This document shows, one piece after another, positions 1 to 11,031 of a stretch of DNA of 64,000 nucleotides. The notes under the pieces are model-generated. The model saw only the letters and a list, made by a program, of their open reading frames with translations, did no database searches and was not told the DNA's origin. Position numbers and translations under genes: made by a program. The stretch is from Dermatemys mawii (lineage: Eukaryota; Chordata; Testudines; Dermatemydidae). The stretch is from positions 18,646,291 to 18,710,290 of the forward strand of contig ML677334.1 in assembly GCA_007922305.1 (NCBI GenBank), given 5' to 3'. Position 1 is the stretch's first letter; every line of letters begins with the position of its first letter.

Positions 1-1039
1 CTGTAGAAAAGAAATTGGATCAGCAACTGATTTAATTTAAGGGTTCATACATTCCCTCAAGTCTGCCTCTTAAAAATATTTCTATGCTATTACCCAGGTC
101 ACATACTCTTGGAGGTATCTTGCAGCTGATGATTCTCTTTTTGGGATCAAGAGAACCAATTTTTATTTCATTTACTCCCTCTAGTTCATTTTGTAGTCCT
201 GACCTCCCTGTGGCTGTTTCCAGCCTGGTGTGTGTTCCTTTATATGAGTTGTGCTATTTTTACTTTTGGCTAATGTCAGTGAATAGAGTTTTGCTATGAT
301 TAATGACTTGTCTGTCTTTAAACAACCCTTGCTTCTTATCTACATAAATGTTCTTTTAATCTTTCTTCTCATTCTGGCCTGCACTTTTCTCTAATGGGAT
401 CCTATATTTTTTTAATCCACTTCTTGCCTTCTCCATCTGAATTGGTTCTGTTATGTATGAGAGACAGCACTGAGAAGATGAATACTAAGCAGCTTTGTCT
501 GTCTTTACTGCACCGTAACTCAGCTACCATGACTTCATATCCACATAGACCTATTGGATGGAAGATATTGGTGGAGGAGGATGAGGAAGCTAGCACATAA
601 GAATGAACCTACTCTGCCTGAATGGAGCTGGATGAAGGTGACCTCTGAGATCCCATCTAGCCCAAACATTTGATTTAAAGCTGTTTTCACTGTCAGGCTT
701 GTCATTTCCTAATATGCAAGTCACTGAAATCCAGAAGACTGAATTTTAAGCTTATAATTCATTCAGTTCCTGTCAAGTACTTTTATCTTGTAATACACTG
801 TACCCTGGAGAAAACATCCTGAAGGTGAAATGCATTAGTGTGTGAAACGGCCCTGTTCACTGTCAGAAGCCTTACGGTTGAGCCCTTTAAAACTAGGTGG
901 ACAAAGCATTGGAAAACTCTGTAGGGGGAGAGTCCTGTTGTGGCAGGGCCCTGGACAAGGCAGGCTGAACAGGTGTGCACATCTCCTAAAGAAAACCATT
1001 ATCTTTGTCAGTTTCAGTTGCAATGATGGGAGAGTAATA
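1..1039. other. Intergenic, nothing recognised
   Basis: This is AT-rich sequence with only short, unrelated ORFs in all frames. I see no exon-like codon pattern, no RNA gene and no repeat that I recognise. Confidence 0.6.
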
Positions 1040-1212
1040 GTGTGTACCTACATTACAACATGTATTAATATCCCCATTGTGCCCATTTCCCCATCTAGAC
1101 AAAGGTTAATGCCTCACCCAGGATCACACAACATAGTGGGGGTAGAGCTAGGAATAGAACCCAGGTCTTAGCTCCCAGTCCTCCCTTCTAACCACTAGGT
1201 AACACTGCATCC
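1040..1212 (-). repeat. MIR-type SINE
   Basis: Read on the minus strand, the order of blocks matches the MIR SINE: acctagtggttagaagg at the start, then a run equivalent to 'gggttctattcctagctcta', then 'gtgatcctgggtgagg', then 'agatggggaaatgggc'. MIRs are old tRNA-derived SINEs mobilised by L2-type LINEs. The copy is decayed and has no preserved tail. Confidence 0.75.
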
Positions 1213-1908
1213 AAGTTCAGAGACCAGCTCCAATAAGGCAGAAAGTCCTTCTAGTAATATAAATCCTTTTTATTAGATCAGCAAGATGCAGCTGTGTCAT
1301 GGCTCAGAATTCTTCTGGATCAAGACAAGATGACAGGAGACCTTTTCTCCTTTAATTTTTTGACCCTATTTCACAACTTGATAATGCACAATTAATTTTT
1401 TTAGGATTCAATTACACCCTCAAATAAATCTTAAATTGCTTGCTATGATATTCTAGCTGGTGTATTCCAAATCTTTCCATTCCTCCTATGTCGTCTCTTC
1501 CCCAATTTAGTTCTGCACATAGAAATGTAGCCCACTGTTTTTCCAGGGCTGCACAAAAGCTACCAACAAGTCCCTTAATTATTGTATCAATGCCACCATG
1601 ATCTCTCAGGTCTCATAATATCAAATAAGAGGTTTGACCTTTGGGGATCTCGCTCTATATATCCTTACTAAGGGTTCTCTAAATTGCATGCACTGCTCCT
1701 TGTCCTTTGTATATTGAATGTTCTTTGAGGAGACCTTCATCTTGCCCATTGAGGTCCTTGTTTTAAAGCTAAGGTTGGAAGCTCAGTGCTTTGTTTTTAT
1801 TATGCTCCAGCTGCTTGTTTGACTATTGTGAAGGGCCAAGTTGCATGGCACAGGGCCTCTACCAACTAATAATGGAGGAAAATTCCTGTAGGTTATAAAA
1901 ATATTATC
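1213..1908. other. Intergenic, nothing recognised
   Basis: No gene or repeat recognised. The last eight bases (1901-1908, atattatc) are the left target-site duplication of the hAT element that follows. Confidence 0.6.
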
Positions 1909-3468
1909 CAGGGCTGTCAAGTGATTACAAAAATTAATCAAGTTGTTAAATGGTATTCCATTATTGTTTAAATATTTTTTGTGTTCTATATTTTCAAATA
2001 TATTGATTTCAATTACAACAAAGAATACAAAGTGTACAGTGCTCACTTTATATTTTTATTACAAATATTTTAACTGTAAAAAACAAAACAGTTTTTTTCA
2101 GTTTCCCTCATACAAGTATTGTTGTGCAATCTCTTTATCATGAAAGTTGAACTTACAACTACAGAATTTTATGTACAAAAAATAACTGCACTGGAAAATA
2201 AAACAATGTAAAACTTTAGAACCTACAAGTCCACTCAGTCCTACTTCAGCCAGTCGCTCAGACAAACAAGTTTGTTTACATGTGCAGAAAATAACACTAC
2301 TCACTTCTTGTTTACAGTCTCACCTGAAAGTGAGAATAGGCATTTGCATGGTACTGTTGTAGCCAGCATCACAAGACATTTACCTGCCAGATGTGCTAAA
2401 GCTTCATATGTCCTTTCCTGCTTCAACCACTATTCCAGAGGACATACGTCCATGCTGATGATGGGTTCTGTTTGATAACGATCCAAAGCGGAGCAGACCG
2501 ATGCATGTTCATTTTCGTCATCTAAGTCAGATGCCACCAGCAGAAGGCTGATTTTCTTTTTTTGGTGGTTTTGGTGCTGTAGTTTCTGCATCAGAATGTT
2601 GCTCTTTTAAGATTTCTGAAAGCATGCTTCACACCTTGTCTCTATCAGATTTTGGAAGGCACTTCAGATTCATAAACTTTGGGTCAAGTGCTGTAGCTAT
2701 TTTTAGAAATCTCACATTTGTATCATCTTTGCACTTGTCAAATCTGCTGTTAAAGTGTTCTTAAAACAAATATGCTGGGTCATCATCCAAGACTCCTATA
2801 ACATTAAATATATGGCAGAATGCAGGTAAAACAGAGCTTAAGACATACAATTCTCCCCCAAGGAGTTCAATCACAAATTTAATTAATGCATTATTTTTTA
2901 AAGAGCATCATGAGTATGGAAGCATGTCCTCCGGAATTGTAGCTGAAGCTTGAAGGGACATACAAATGTTTAGCATATCTGACAACACTGGCTACAAAAG
3001 TGCCATGCAAATGCCTGTTCTCATTTCAGGTGACACTGTAAATAAGCAGGCAGCAGCATCTCCTATAAATGTAAACAAACCTGTTTGTCTTAGCAATTAG
3101 TTGAACAAGAAGTAGGACTGAGTGGACTTGTAGGCTCTAAAGTTTTACATTTTTGTTTTTGAGTGCAGTTATGTGACAAAAAAAATCTACATTTGTAAGT
3201 TGCACTTTCATGCTAGAGATTGCACTATAGTATTTGTATGAGGTGAATTGAAAAATGCTATTCTATCATTTTTACAGTGAAAATATTTGTAATAAAATAT
3301 AAAATGAGTACTGTACACTTTGTATTCTATGTTGTAATAGAAATCACTATATTTTAAAATGTAGAAAAACAGCTGAAAATTTTTAATTGGTATTCTGTTG
3401 TTTGAGTGTGATTACTTATGTGGTTTGTTTTTTTTTTTTGAGTTAACTGCGATTAATTGACAGCACTA
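1909..3468 (-). mobile_element. hAT DNA transposon with long inverted arms
   Basis: The element begins cagggctgtcaa and ends ttgacagcacta, so the ends are inverted. It is flanked by atattatc (1901-1908) and atattaac (3469-3476), an 8-bp duplication with one mismatch, as expected of hAT transposases. The inverted arms are unusually long: about 2190-2300 reappears inverted at about 3065-3150, including the block ctacaagtccactcagtcct, and similarity runs out to both tips. The centre holds a decayed transposase reading on the minus strand. The right arm repeats the end of that reading frame on the plus strand, so the copy is fold-back in structure and probably non-autonomous. Confidence 0.85.
2215..2935 (-). 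pseudogene. hAT transposase C-terminal remnant
   Basis: Minus-strand translation gives a coherent but broken hAT transposase end. It includes a stretch reading PKFMNLKCLPKSDRDKV, an in-frame stop, then PLE followed by a stop in place of the usual W and WLKQERTYEALAHLAGK, then ATTVPCKCLFSLSG. The last two blocks correspond to the hAT C-terminal dimerisation region, where a tryptophan-rich 'PLEWW' and a 'PATSVPSERVFS'-like motif are typical. At least three in-frame stops make it non-functional. The N-terminal BED finger and most of the catalytic domain are absent. A second copy of the terminal block lies inverted at about 2985-3110 on the plus strand. The assignment comes from motif recognition. 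Confidence 0.75.
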
Positions 3469-3476
3469 ATATTAAC

Positions 3477-3809
3477 ATGTGGAGAGGACATCATTCATCC
3501 TTTCCTGCTCCTGATTATTTATACAAACAAAAGCTGGCTCAAACATACACACTACCCAGGCTGTAATGGACTTTTTCATCTAGTGCATGAGGTCAATGTT
3601 GGGTAAAGGGTGCACTGGAATGAGGTCATGAACCATACTGAGCTGAAGTCCACTTCACTCCAAAAGTGTTCAGAGGGAATTTTGTTGCAGATATGTATAA
3701 ATCAGACCACATGGAACTGGTAAAACATGGCGAGAAGAGGATTTTGAGTGGCATCCACACCACTGTCCACTGTGGGACAGAAGCAAAGAGTGAGAGAAAA
3801 CAGCCTAAG
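3477..3809. other. Intergenic, nothing recognised
   Basis: No gene or repeat recognised. A 68-codon plus-strand ORF at 3666 runs into the following short DNA element and has no recognisable domain. Confidence 0.55.
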
Positions 3810-4833
3810 ATAAACTGTCTACATTATGCACCTTTTAGCTACAAAGCTGTGCCACTGCAGCTGTACTTCTAAAAGGTGCATGGTATAGCTGCTCTTTGTC
3901 GGCAGGAGAGAGCACTCCTGCTGATCAAAAAAAAATTCTACCCCCAAATAGCGGCGGTCTCTTTGTCAAGAGGAGCGCCATCCCGCTAACAAAGCACGGT
4001 CCACACTCGTGCTTTTCACTGGTGTGACAAAGCTCTGTCCTTATCTTCGTGGATCCTGCGTTTCCTGGCGGATTTTTACTAGCCTCAGCGGCTCACTGTG
4101 ACCCTCCACGGAGCCCTTCTCTCTCTGGAGACAAGATCACAGCCTATTGAGCCATTTTCATCACAAAACCAGTGAGGAGAAGCTGTCCTTCCTGGCACAG
4201 TCTCTATTGTCTCCCAATCTCAGAGACTAATTAGGGGAGGCAGAAAGGGGGGAGCCCAGGCCCACCCTCTACTCTGGGCTCCAGCCCAGGGACCCTAATA
4301 GTATCAGCTAAGATGGCTGACCTTTTATCCACAAAACACAATACAATTCCCTGGGCTACTTCCCCACAGCAGTCCCCGCTTCTTCAAACTCCACTTCACC
4401 CCTATCTCAGGGCCTCCTTCCTTCTGTACAATATGTTGTCCACCACTCAGTCTCACCAACAGCACAACTTCCTCTCACAGCTCCTGACACCCACACCCAC
4501 CTGACTAACTGGGAGGTTTTTATCTGGATTCAGCCAGTCCCTGATTGGCTTCAGGTGTCCCAATCAGGCTAGCTGTTTCTACTCCTTTCTAGAAGGTTCT
4601 TAATTGGCCCCAGGTGTCTTGATTGGCCTGGAGTAGCCTTTGTTTGGCTATCCAGGGAACAGGGACCTGCACACCCTGAGACTAATGTACCTGCCTTCCA
4701 GCACTCTCTTATATCCCTCTGGTCTGACTCCGTCACACTGGTAAAACTTTTGTTGGGGGGTGAGGTGGGCGGGGCTTCATTTTCTGAATGACAAAAGTTT
4801 TACAGATGAAAATCTAGTGTAGCCAAAGCCTTC
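3810..4833. mobile_element. Short non-autonomous DNA element (MITE), split by an LTR
   Basis: The two halves, 3810-4022 and 4738-4833, belong together. The left half starts near 'actgtctacattatgcacc' and the right half ends with 'ctagtgtagccaaagcc', so the tips are inverted versions of the 'gtctacacta' terminus common to Harbinger-like short elements. The left half contains repeated blocks around 'gctctttgtcggcaggag' and 'ctctttgtcaagaggagcgc'. The right half has an inner inverted pair, 'taaaacttttgtt' and 'gacaaaagtttta'. It encodes no protein. The family name is inferred from remembered turtle repeats. Confidence 0.6.
4023..4737. mobile_element. Solo LTR inserted in the MITE
   Basis: This 715-bp block starts TGTGAC and ends GTCACA, the TG...CA form with short inverted tips typical of retroviral or Ty3/gypsy LTRs. 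It is flanked on both sides by CTGG (4019-4022 and 4738-4741), a 4-bp target duplication. Removing it rejoins the two MITE halves. No internal coding sequence, primer-binding site or second LTR is present, so it is a solo LTR. A 'ggatataagag' on the minus strand suggests minus orientation, but this is weak evidence. Confidence 0.75.
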
Positions 4834-5615
4834 TACTCTTTGTATGTATTTAAGGAAGAGGTGAAAGTATGTGACTTAAGAATGACAGTGTGGTCTTCAT
4901 TTTGTTTTACAGGCACCAATAAGAGCAAGGAAGGGCTTTGTATTTCAAATTGCTGAAGAGGGGTTATGAATATAGCTTTACCTAAAACAAAGATGTGGGT
5001 AGTCTGTTCTAGAGGAAAAACACGATGCAGATTTTTTAAAATTTATATTTATAAATAGGCAGTGCAGGTACAAAACACCTATAGTTAAGAAGTTGCCTGA
5101 AACTTTTTCTGTTTATAAAACCTGGTTTTCAGTTGCTTAGAATGTTGCCAACTTGAAACCATTTGGGCTATTTTGAGGCTGATTTTGTTTTTAAAGTCTC
5201 AGCTAAAATGATTGTCACTTTTGAGATTATTGAAAAACACACTGATTTGCTCATGTTAAAAAAATTCTTACAACTGTTTCATTAAAAGTTCTAGCATCTC
5301 CATGCTTTGGAGCAGGGTCTGGAAATTTGGCAGCGGGGTCACTCTGAGCATGTTACACAAACCGCTATTTTCACAAGTCTGTATTCCTCATTTTCTAGAT
5401 GCCAAACTTGAAAACCTTGGGTCTGATTTGAAGAAGTGCAGAGCATGCTCAAGTGTAGCCAACATCAGTTGGAACTGTACACTCTTATATAGACTGCTAT
5501 TACTCCCCCGCCACCCTCTGTCACGATTTTTCACCCTTACTGTCTGGTCACCCTATATGTAATAATACTCTGAAAATCAGATCCTGGGTTTCTCAAGTGG
5601 GCACCCAAATGTAGT
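4834..5615. other. Intergenic, mostly unrecognised
   Basis: No gene recognised. The part from about 5560 to 5612 ('aaaatcagatcctgggtttc', then 'gggcacccaaat') resembles a widely dispersed old amniote repeat that recurs near 8285-8370, but the copy is too short to classify. Confidence 0.5.
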
Positions 5616-5737
5616 GTACACTTTTGACAATTTTGGTTTTGTCTGTTTCCTATGTGTAAAAAAGGGAATAATACTCCCTCTCCTCACAGGGGAGTCATGA
5701 AGATAATTCTTTACAAATGTTAATTAATTTAAGATAC
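5616..5737 (+). repeat. MIR-like fragment, copy A
   Basis: The core 'tctgtttcctatgtgtaaaa' followed by 'agggaataatactcc' resembles the MIR 3' half (tttcctcatctgtaaaatgggg). A near-identical block lies at 11032-11155, sharing even the flanking 'gtgtacac' and 'ttctttacaaatgttaatta'. The two copies agree at roughly nine bases in ten by eye, which is high for a family as old as MIR. Confidence 0.6.
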
Positions 5738-6089
5738 TACAATGAAAATACCATAGAAAAGACCAAGAAAAAAACTAACCTTCTGTAGTCAGGGCAGCAT
5801 TTGGAAATCTTGAATAGCTCACCATTCAGTGAGTATGTTCCATCTTGTGCACTCAATGAGGCACGGATTCTGGGGGAAAATAGTAGGATCACATAGGTAA
5901 AGATTGTATTATCAATTAAAAATTGCATCTTAAGCAGGGTTGAATTACCCCATAGGCAAACCAGGCACATGCCTAGGACCCAAATTTGTTGTGAGGAGTG
6001 GTAATCATCAATGGAGATTTGCACACAAACTAAATCAACTTCACTTGAGTGTGTGTGTGATCCACAGAGGCCCTTTGGTACCAACCAGC
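5738..6089. other. Unclassified; possible repeat start at 5936
   Basis: No gene recognised. From about 5936, 'cagggttgaattacccca' and 'ggcacatgcctagga' look like the tip of a DNA repeat, but I cannot find its other end. Confidence 0.35.
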
Positions 6090-7290
6090 AAAGACCCTAT
6101 ATCACCCTACACTGAAAACCTACCAACAGCTATGCCTGTCTTCCTGTCTCCAGCTTCCATCCCAGACACATCACACGATCCATTGTCTACAGCCAAGCAC
6201 TGAGATACAATCGTATTTCCTCCAACTCCTCAGACGGAGACCAACACCTACAAGATCCTCACCAGGTATTCTCAAAACTACAATACCCGCATGAGGAAAT
6301 GAGACCAATCAACAGACCCAGACATGTACCCAGAAGCCTCCTGCTGCAAGACAAGCTCAAGAAAGAAAACAGAACACCACTGTCCATCACCTACAGTCCT
6401 CAGTTAAAACCTCTCCAATGCATCATCAGTGATCTACAATCCATCCTGCACAATGATCCCTCACTTTCACAAGCCTTGGGAGGCAGGCCAATCCTCGCCC
6501 ACAGACAACCCGCCAACCTCAAGCATATTCTCACCAGCACCAGCACACCGCGCCATAATAACTGTAACACAGGAACCAATCCATTCAACATACCTCGATG
6601 CCAACTCTGCCCACATATCTACACTAGCGACACCATCACAGGACCTAACTAGATCAATCACACCATCACTGGTTCATTCACCTGCACATCCACCAACATA
6701 ATATATGCCATCATGTGCCAGCAACGTCCCTCTGCTATGTACATCGGCCAAACTGGACAGTCCTACGAAAAAGGATAAATGGACACAAATCACATATTAG
6801 GAATGGCAATATACAAAAACCTGGAGGAGAACACTTCAATCTCCCTGGACACACAATTACAGATTTAAAGGTCACCATTTTGCAGCAAAAAGACTTCAAG
6901 ACCAGACTGCAAAGAGAAACTGTGGAGCTACAATTCATTTGCAAACTTGACACCATCAGCTCAGGGTTGAGCAGGGACTATGAGTGGCTAGCTAACTACA
7001 AAAGCAGTTTCTCCTCTCTGTGTTCACACCTCCAGATCAGCTGCTAGAAGAGGACCTCATCCTCCCTGATTAGAAATAACAAGGTGGTTCAGCCTGATTG
7101 AACTAATCTTGTTATCTCTAACCTCGTTCTTGCCTTCTTATTTATATCTGCCTCTGGATACTTCCACTGCACACATCTGATGAAGTGGGTATTAGCCCAC
7201 AAAAGCTTATGCTTCAATACTTTTGTTAGTCTTTAAGGTGCCAGAGGACTCTTTGTCACTTCTGAAATTCCAGACTAACACGATTACCTC
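6090..7290 (+). mobile_element. Penelope-like element, 3' portion
   Basis: The block contains, in order, the end of a Penelope-type reverse transcriptase, a GIY-YIG endonuclease remnant and a 3' terminal region with 'tgatgaagtgggtattagcc' and 'cacaaaagcttatgcttcaa', followed by 'ttgttagtctttaaggtgcc'. This is the form of the 3' end of Penelope-like elements in reptile genomes. The 5' part is missing, as is usual for target-primed insertion. I could not settle the target-site duplication. Confidence 0.8.
6140..7046 (+). pseudogene. Penelope RT thumb and GIY-YIG endonuclease remnant
   Basis: Plus-strand translation shows FHPRHITRSIVYSQALRYN near 6155-6210, matching the conserved 'CHPRHIK..IPYSQALR' block at the end of Penelope reverse transcriptases. 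Further on, NIIYAIMCQQ, AMYIGQTG and RINGHKSHI (about 6698-6800) form the GIY-YIG nuclease core; the element uses this domain to nick its target. The reading frame is broken by stops and by a one-base loss near 6760, after which coding continues in another frame to the stop at 7045-7047 (NLPGHT, then LQRETVELQFICKLDT). The element cannot be active. I am confident of the domain; exact edges are approximate. Confidence 0.8.
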
Positions 7291-7329
7291 TCTGATTCTT
7301 AGCTGGCAAAGAGTTCAATCCCCCTTTTT

Positions 7330-7336
<7 letters not shown>

Positions 7337-7361
<25 letters not shown>

Positions 7362-7508
7362 GCCCTGCTGGAGCACTGGCTGAGCAAAAAAAAAAAAAAA
7401 AGGGCGTCCGAGCGGAAAGTGCCACCCTAATATTGGCCTCAGTGCGGCCCCTTACAAAGGGCCACCCCAAGCTCGTGCTTCCCAAGCTGGTGCCTGGAGC
7501 CAGCCCTG
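7337..7508. repeat. Poly(A) runs and right end of a hAT-like short element
   Basis: There are two A-runs, at 7337-7361 (25 A) and 7386-7401 (16 A). The sequence after them ends 'gtgcctggagccagccctg', matching in inverted form the tip of the short hAT element at 38122-38271 (cagggctggctc). I cannot see the left tip, so this copy looks truncated. Confidence 0.5.
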
Positions 7509-8598
7509 ACAAACTCACTACATCTAATAGACTACTTCGGTTTTTATACTGTTGGTTTGTTTTGAACATTACAGCATACAGACCCTGACAGTATGGATTA
7601 GAAGTCCCAGTAGCTGTATTAAGTGTAAAAGTTCCTTGTGGCCATCTGTGCTTGGCTTCTGGCCTGGTCTGTTCGCAGCAAGCAGAATAGGCTGAGGTGG
7701 AAGGGGAGAAATCAGCTCTGCGATTTATCATGTCTCCGCGTCCTAGCTCAACGTTCTGTGAATATGTACCCCTCACTCCTAGGAGGTGAAATTCACAAGC
7801 GTCTGGGAGATACCTGGGCAGGGCAAACTTCCACTGGAAGCCTTCATTCAGCTGTTTGTGGGTGCGGTGCTGTTGCTTGGACTCACTCAAGCCAGCCTCC
7901 CAGCAGAGAAAAACATTGAGAAATTCTGTAAGTCTATGGTTCAGCCACAAACACAAACAGAAGATCTGCACAGGAGTTTACTTGCTAAACAGAAAAACTA
8001 AACAGAGAAGGAATGCAGTAGCTAACCCTGAAAGCATAGCGGCAGCAGGGGATGCAGCTCTGGACATACGACCAAGTACTAGTAGAGATCAGTGTAAACA
8101 AATGAATCTAAAGCTAGATGATCTGGTTAAACAAATGAGATAAAATATTAAGATCTTGGTAGCCAGCGGGGACCTAGAATTCAGCAGTCTGAAGGATTTT
8201 TTTCCCCTCAATACCATACTGAATGTTTAAGCATGGCCAATGATTGATTGCATCCTAGATTTAAATAGCAGCTCTGGGTGTGCTGAATTTCTGAAAAATC
8301 AGGCCATCTGGTTAGGTGTCTAAATACAGATGCAGGTACCTAACTTAAGTACCCAATTTTGAGAATTTTGACTTCAGTGCAAGCCTGAGATTCACAATCA
8401 TTACATACTTTTTGCACCATCTGTATTAATGCGTCCACCCCAGCCAGACATTGCATAGCAAGAGAACGTTGGCTATATTTTAGAAACCTTAGATGGGTAC
8501 AAGAGCCATCTGGTGGTGGTGATTTTATTCTCCCTTCTGACACAAAATAAATTGGTGTAATCCCTGATTTATAAATCCAGGATGATAAACCAGAACTA
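7509..8598. other. Intergenic, nothing firm
   Basis: No gene or classifiable repeat. The long minus-strand ORF reaching into this region is driven by the neighbouring A-runs and is not a gene. At 8285-8370, 'aaaaatcaggccatctggtt' and 'aagtacccaattttgagaat' resemble an old dispersed amniote repeat. Confidence 0.5.
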
Positions 8599-8692
8599 AA
8601 AATGCACTAGAAGTGGCAGGGGATAGAGACTGAGAATCCCTTGACAAAATGCACTAGAAGTGGCAGGGGATAGATTCTGAGAATCCCCCGAC
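8599..8692. repeat. Tandem duplication, 2 x 47 bp
   Basis: The unit starting 'aaaatgcactagaagtggca' and continuing through 'gagaatccc' occurs at 8599-8645 and again at 8646-8692, with a few differences. It is a simple head-to-tail duplication without coding content. Confidence 0.9.
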
Positions 8693-9299
8693 GAGCAATT
8701 TGGGAGTTAACAGAGTTTATATTGTCAAGATCCTTGTCCCAAGGTGTTTACATGTGTCATGTCAGTAAAACAGCAACACTAGTGGTTGAATAATAAAGCA
8801 AGATGGCTTGTATCGTTAGCTGCTGAGCCTGAATGGAAACTTACCTTTGTCAAGACAAGCAAGAAATATTTGGTATATGCATATATTAGGAGAGTTTATC
8901 CCACTTCTGTACACACCTGGAGTTGGGTGTGAGTATTATTTACACTCTGTAATTTTGGTTACCGAATGGCATTTGTTGGTGGTGGTGGGAAGGCGAGACA
9001 CTAAATAATGTAACTGGAAGGTATCTTTTGTATTAAACATTTAGTGGACAATATCCTATAGGGGATAGCAGGGGATGTTGGATAATTGAAGTTAGCAAAT
9101 GCAATACACTGTGTAAACCAAATACCTGTACAATGTATGTATCTGTATATACTGGGAATGGATTCTCTTTCTCGTCAAGAAAATAACCTGTTCTTTACCT
9201 CAAATTTAATATGTGTTTTCATAAATCAGGGACTACAGCTGACTTTTTTATATAGGGGGATTTCCACATACTATGGTATCTGAGACTCATTGTTGCTAA
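8693..9299. other. Intergenic, nothing recognised
   Basis: No gene or repeat recognised. The last eight bases (9292-9299, gttgctaa) are the left target duplication of the element that follows. Confidence 0.55.
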
Positions 9300-9432
9300 C
9301 ATAGGCGTGTGTAGCACATTTCATTAGGGTGTGCACCCAGAGAATTTTATTTATTTATTTATTAAAGACACTGCACTCTGCATGCAAAGCCACTTTTTTT
9401 GAGACATTAAGGTGCACCTGGACACCCCTATG
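9300..9432. mobile_element. Short hAT-type element (133 bp)
   Basis: The tips are inverted: cataggcgtgtg at the left, and gacacccctatg at the right (reverse complement cataggggtgtc). Flanks gttgctaa (9292-9299) and gttgccaa (9433-9440) are an 8-bp duplication with one mismatch. There is an ATTT-rich stretch inside and no coding capacity. Confidence 0.75.
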
Positions 9433-9440
9433 GTTGCCAA

Positions 9441-9999
9441 TTCATTCTTGTCCGCATTTCATGGCTTCCAACACTGCTTTTGAAGCAGGTCCTCTTCTCT
9501 GGGGTATGGAGAAAACCGAAGCAATGTCATAACCCCTGATAAATGTGCCAGATGTTGATGACTCTATGATAAAGCAAGCCCTTAACTGTGCTCATGTCTG
9601 TATCTATAGTTCCCAGTTTGTATAGCAATGGTCATTCTCTCGAACCTGCTTTCCCCAAGACTCATCTGATATACCATCATGGTGATTGCGCTGTAGAGGG
9701 AGTCCTCCAGGAAGTGTAGAGATGCTGTGCTTCCTATGCCCTCTTAGGATTTCCTGTGACACCCTCCCTGCTGGGGCCCAAAACAGAGAAGCCCAGGACA
9801 TGGTAGCTGGAGGTTGCAGCACCACAGAGTAGTGGGAAGTTTGTCTCGCTATCATGCACAGTGCTGGTCATAATAAAGGACTTGGCCTCATGCCAGTCTC
9901 TGCTCAGCTGCAAGATACCACATTGTACCAGCAGAGGAAGGCACAGCACGCTGGAAGAGACCCAGTGAGAAGTAATGTTGTAAAGGTTGCTACAGAGCC
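9441..9999. other. Unclassified, upstream of a gypsy element
   Basis: No gene recognised. It may contain the decayed 5' end of the gypsy element that becomes recognisable from about 10.0 kb, but I cannot identify an LTR. Confidence 0.4.
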
Positions 10000-10750
10000 T
10001 GTGCCACTGTGTAGAACTCCTCCAACAGCCCAGGCAATCAGGGGAAATGCAGAATACACCTGGAAATGGTTCAAACAGCAATTTGAGTTGTAAATGAAAG
10101 CCACAGAGGAAAATTAACTGGATAGTGAGTAAAGGATTTCTCTGCTCTTAACTGTGTCAGGCACAGGAGCCCTGGATTTAGACAATGTACTCCAATCAGA
10201 TGGTGGGGGGGAGGGAGAAGTGTTGCAGAAATAGTGAAAATGTTTGGGTGCTTGGAACAAATGTTACTTTTGAAATCTGTATGCTCAGAATGAGAACACA
10301 GCATGAAGGGGAAACAACATAGGAGTTTTTTACAAGTCTTAAAACGAAAATCCTGTGCCATCTTGGGATAGGACAATAAGAACGTATGTGAATGGTTGCT
10401 AAGAGAGATGGATCATCTGACACTAGCAAGGGCAATATGTATCTGTGAAGCAGCAGAGCGACCAGAAACAAAAGAATAAGCCTAGGACAAGGCACAGAGT
10501 CTAGAACTGGTAGCATAAGTAAATCAGCAAGGGAAAAGTTCTCAGAAATTAAATTGGACAGGGATAGAAAAATGGAAAGTAGGAAGCAATGCCAAGAATG
10601 TGGCATTCAGCCTGAGAATAGGACATGCCCAGCATTCTGGCAAAATGTAGAAACAGCAATAAGCCTAACCATTGTGCTAAAATATGTGGAGAAAACAGGA
10701 ACGCGCACATATTAAGTGCAAAACTGAATTCTTCAAGTGACGAGGAAGAG
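10000..10750 (+). pseudogene. Gypsy gag remnant with zinc-knuckle
   Basis: The reading begins with NAEYTWKWFKQQFEL (to 10093), matching the start of vertebrate gypsy gag, where 'G.A.NWK.FKQ.FE' is typical. Near 10390-10450 ERWII and the block up to CEAAERPET resemble the conserved 'LLRE.DLTL..AL.IC.A.E' region. At 10591-10700 the Cys-rich stretch CQECGIQPENRTCPAF is followed, after a frameshift, by CRNSNKPNHCAKICGENR, which together resemble the double CCHC nucleocapsid finger. Gag packages the element's RNA. Frameshifts and stops are frequent, so only the blocks are reliable. Confidence 0.7.
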
Positions 10751-11031
10751 CTGTTCTTAAGCACAAAAATGGAGGAGGCTGAAAGCTCAAAAGGCTGGCT
10801 AGTTAAACTATGCAAACGTGGCACTTGTGGCATACAAGACAGACATGGAGTGAGGCACAAGAAAATGTAATCACAGAAACTGAACTAGAAAGAGGTAAGG
10901 AGCCCATAAAAGCAGATGAATCAAAAGTATCTGTGAAAGATAATGGAGGAACAATTTCAGTGTTGTGGGAGTGCACAGATACACTTAAATACAAAGAAAA
11001 AATGATAAAACAAGAGTTTGTGGTGGTCTTT

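Noticed and set aside
7315..7971. Minus-strand ORF of 218 codons
   Set aside because: Its end is poly-Phe from the two A-runs, and the rest has no recognisable protein pattern.
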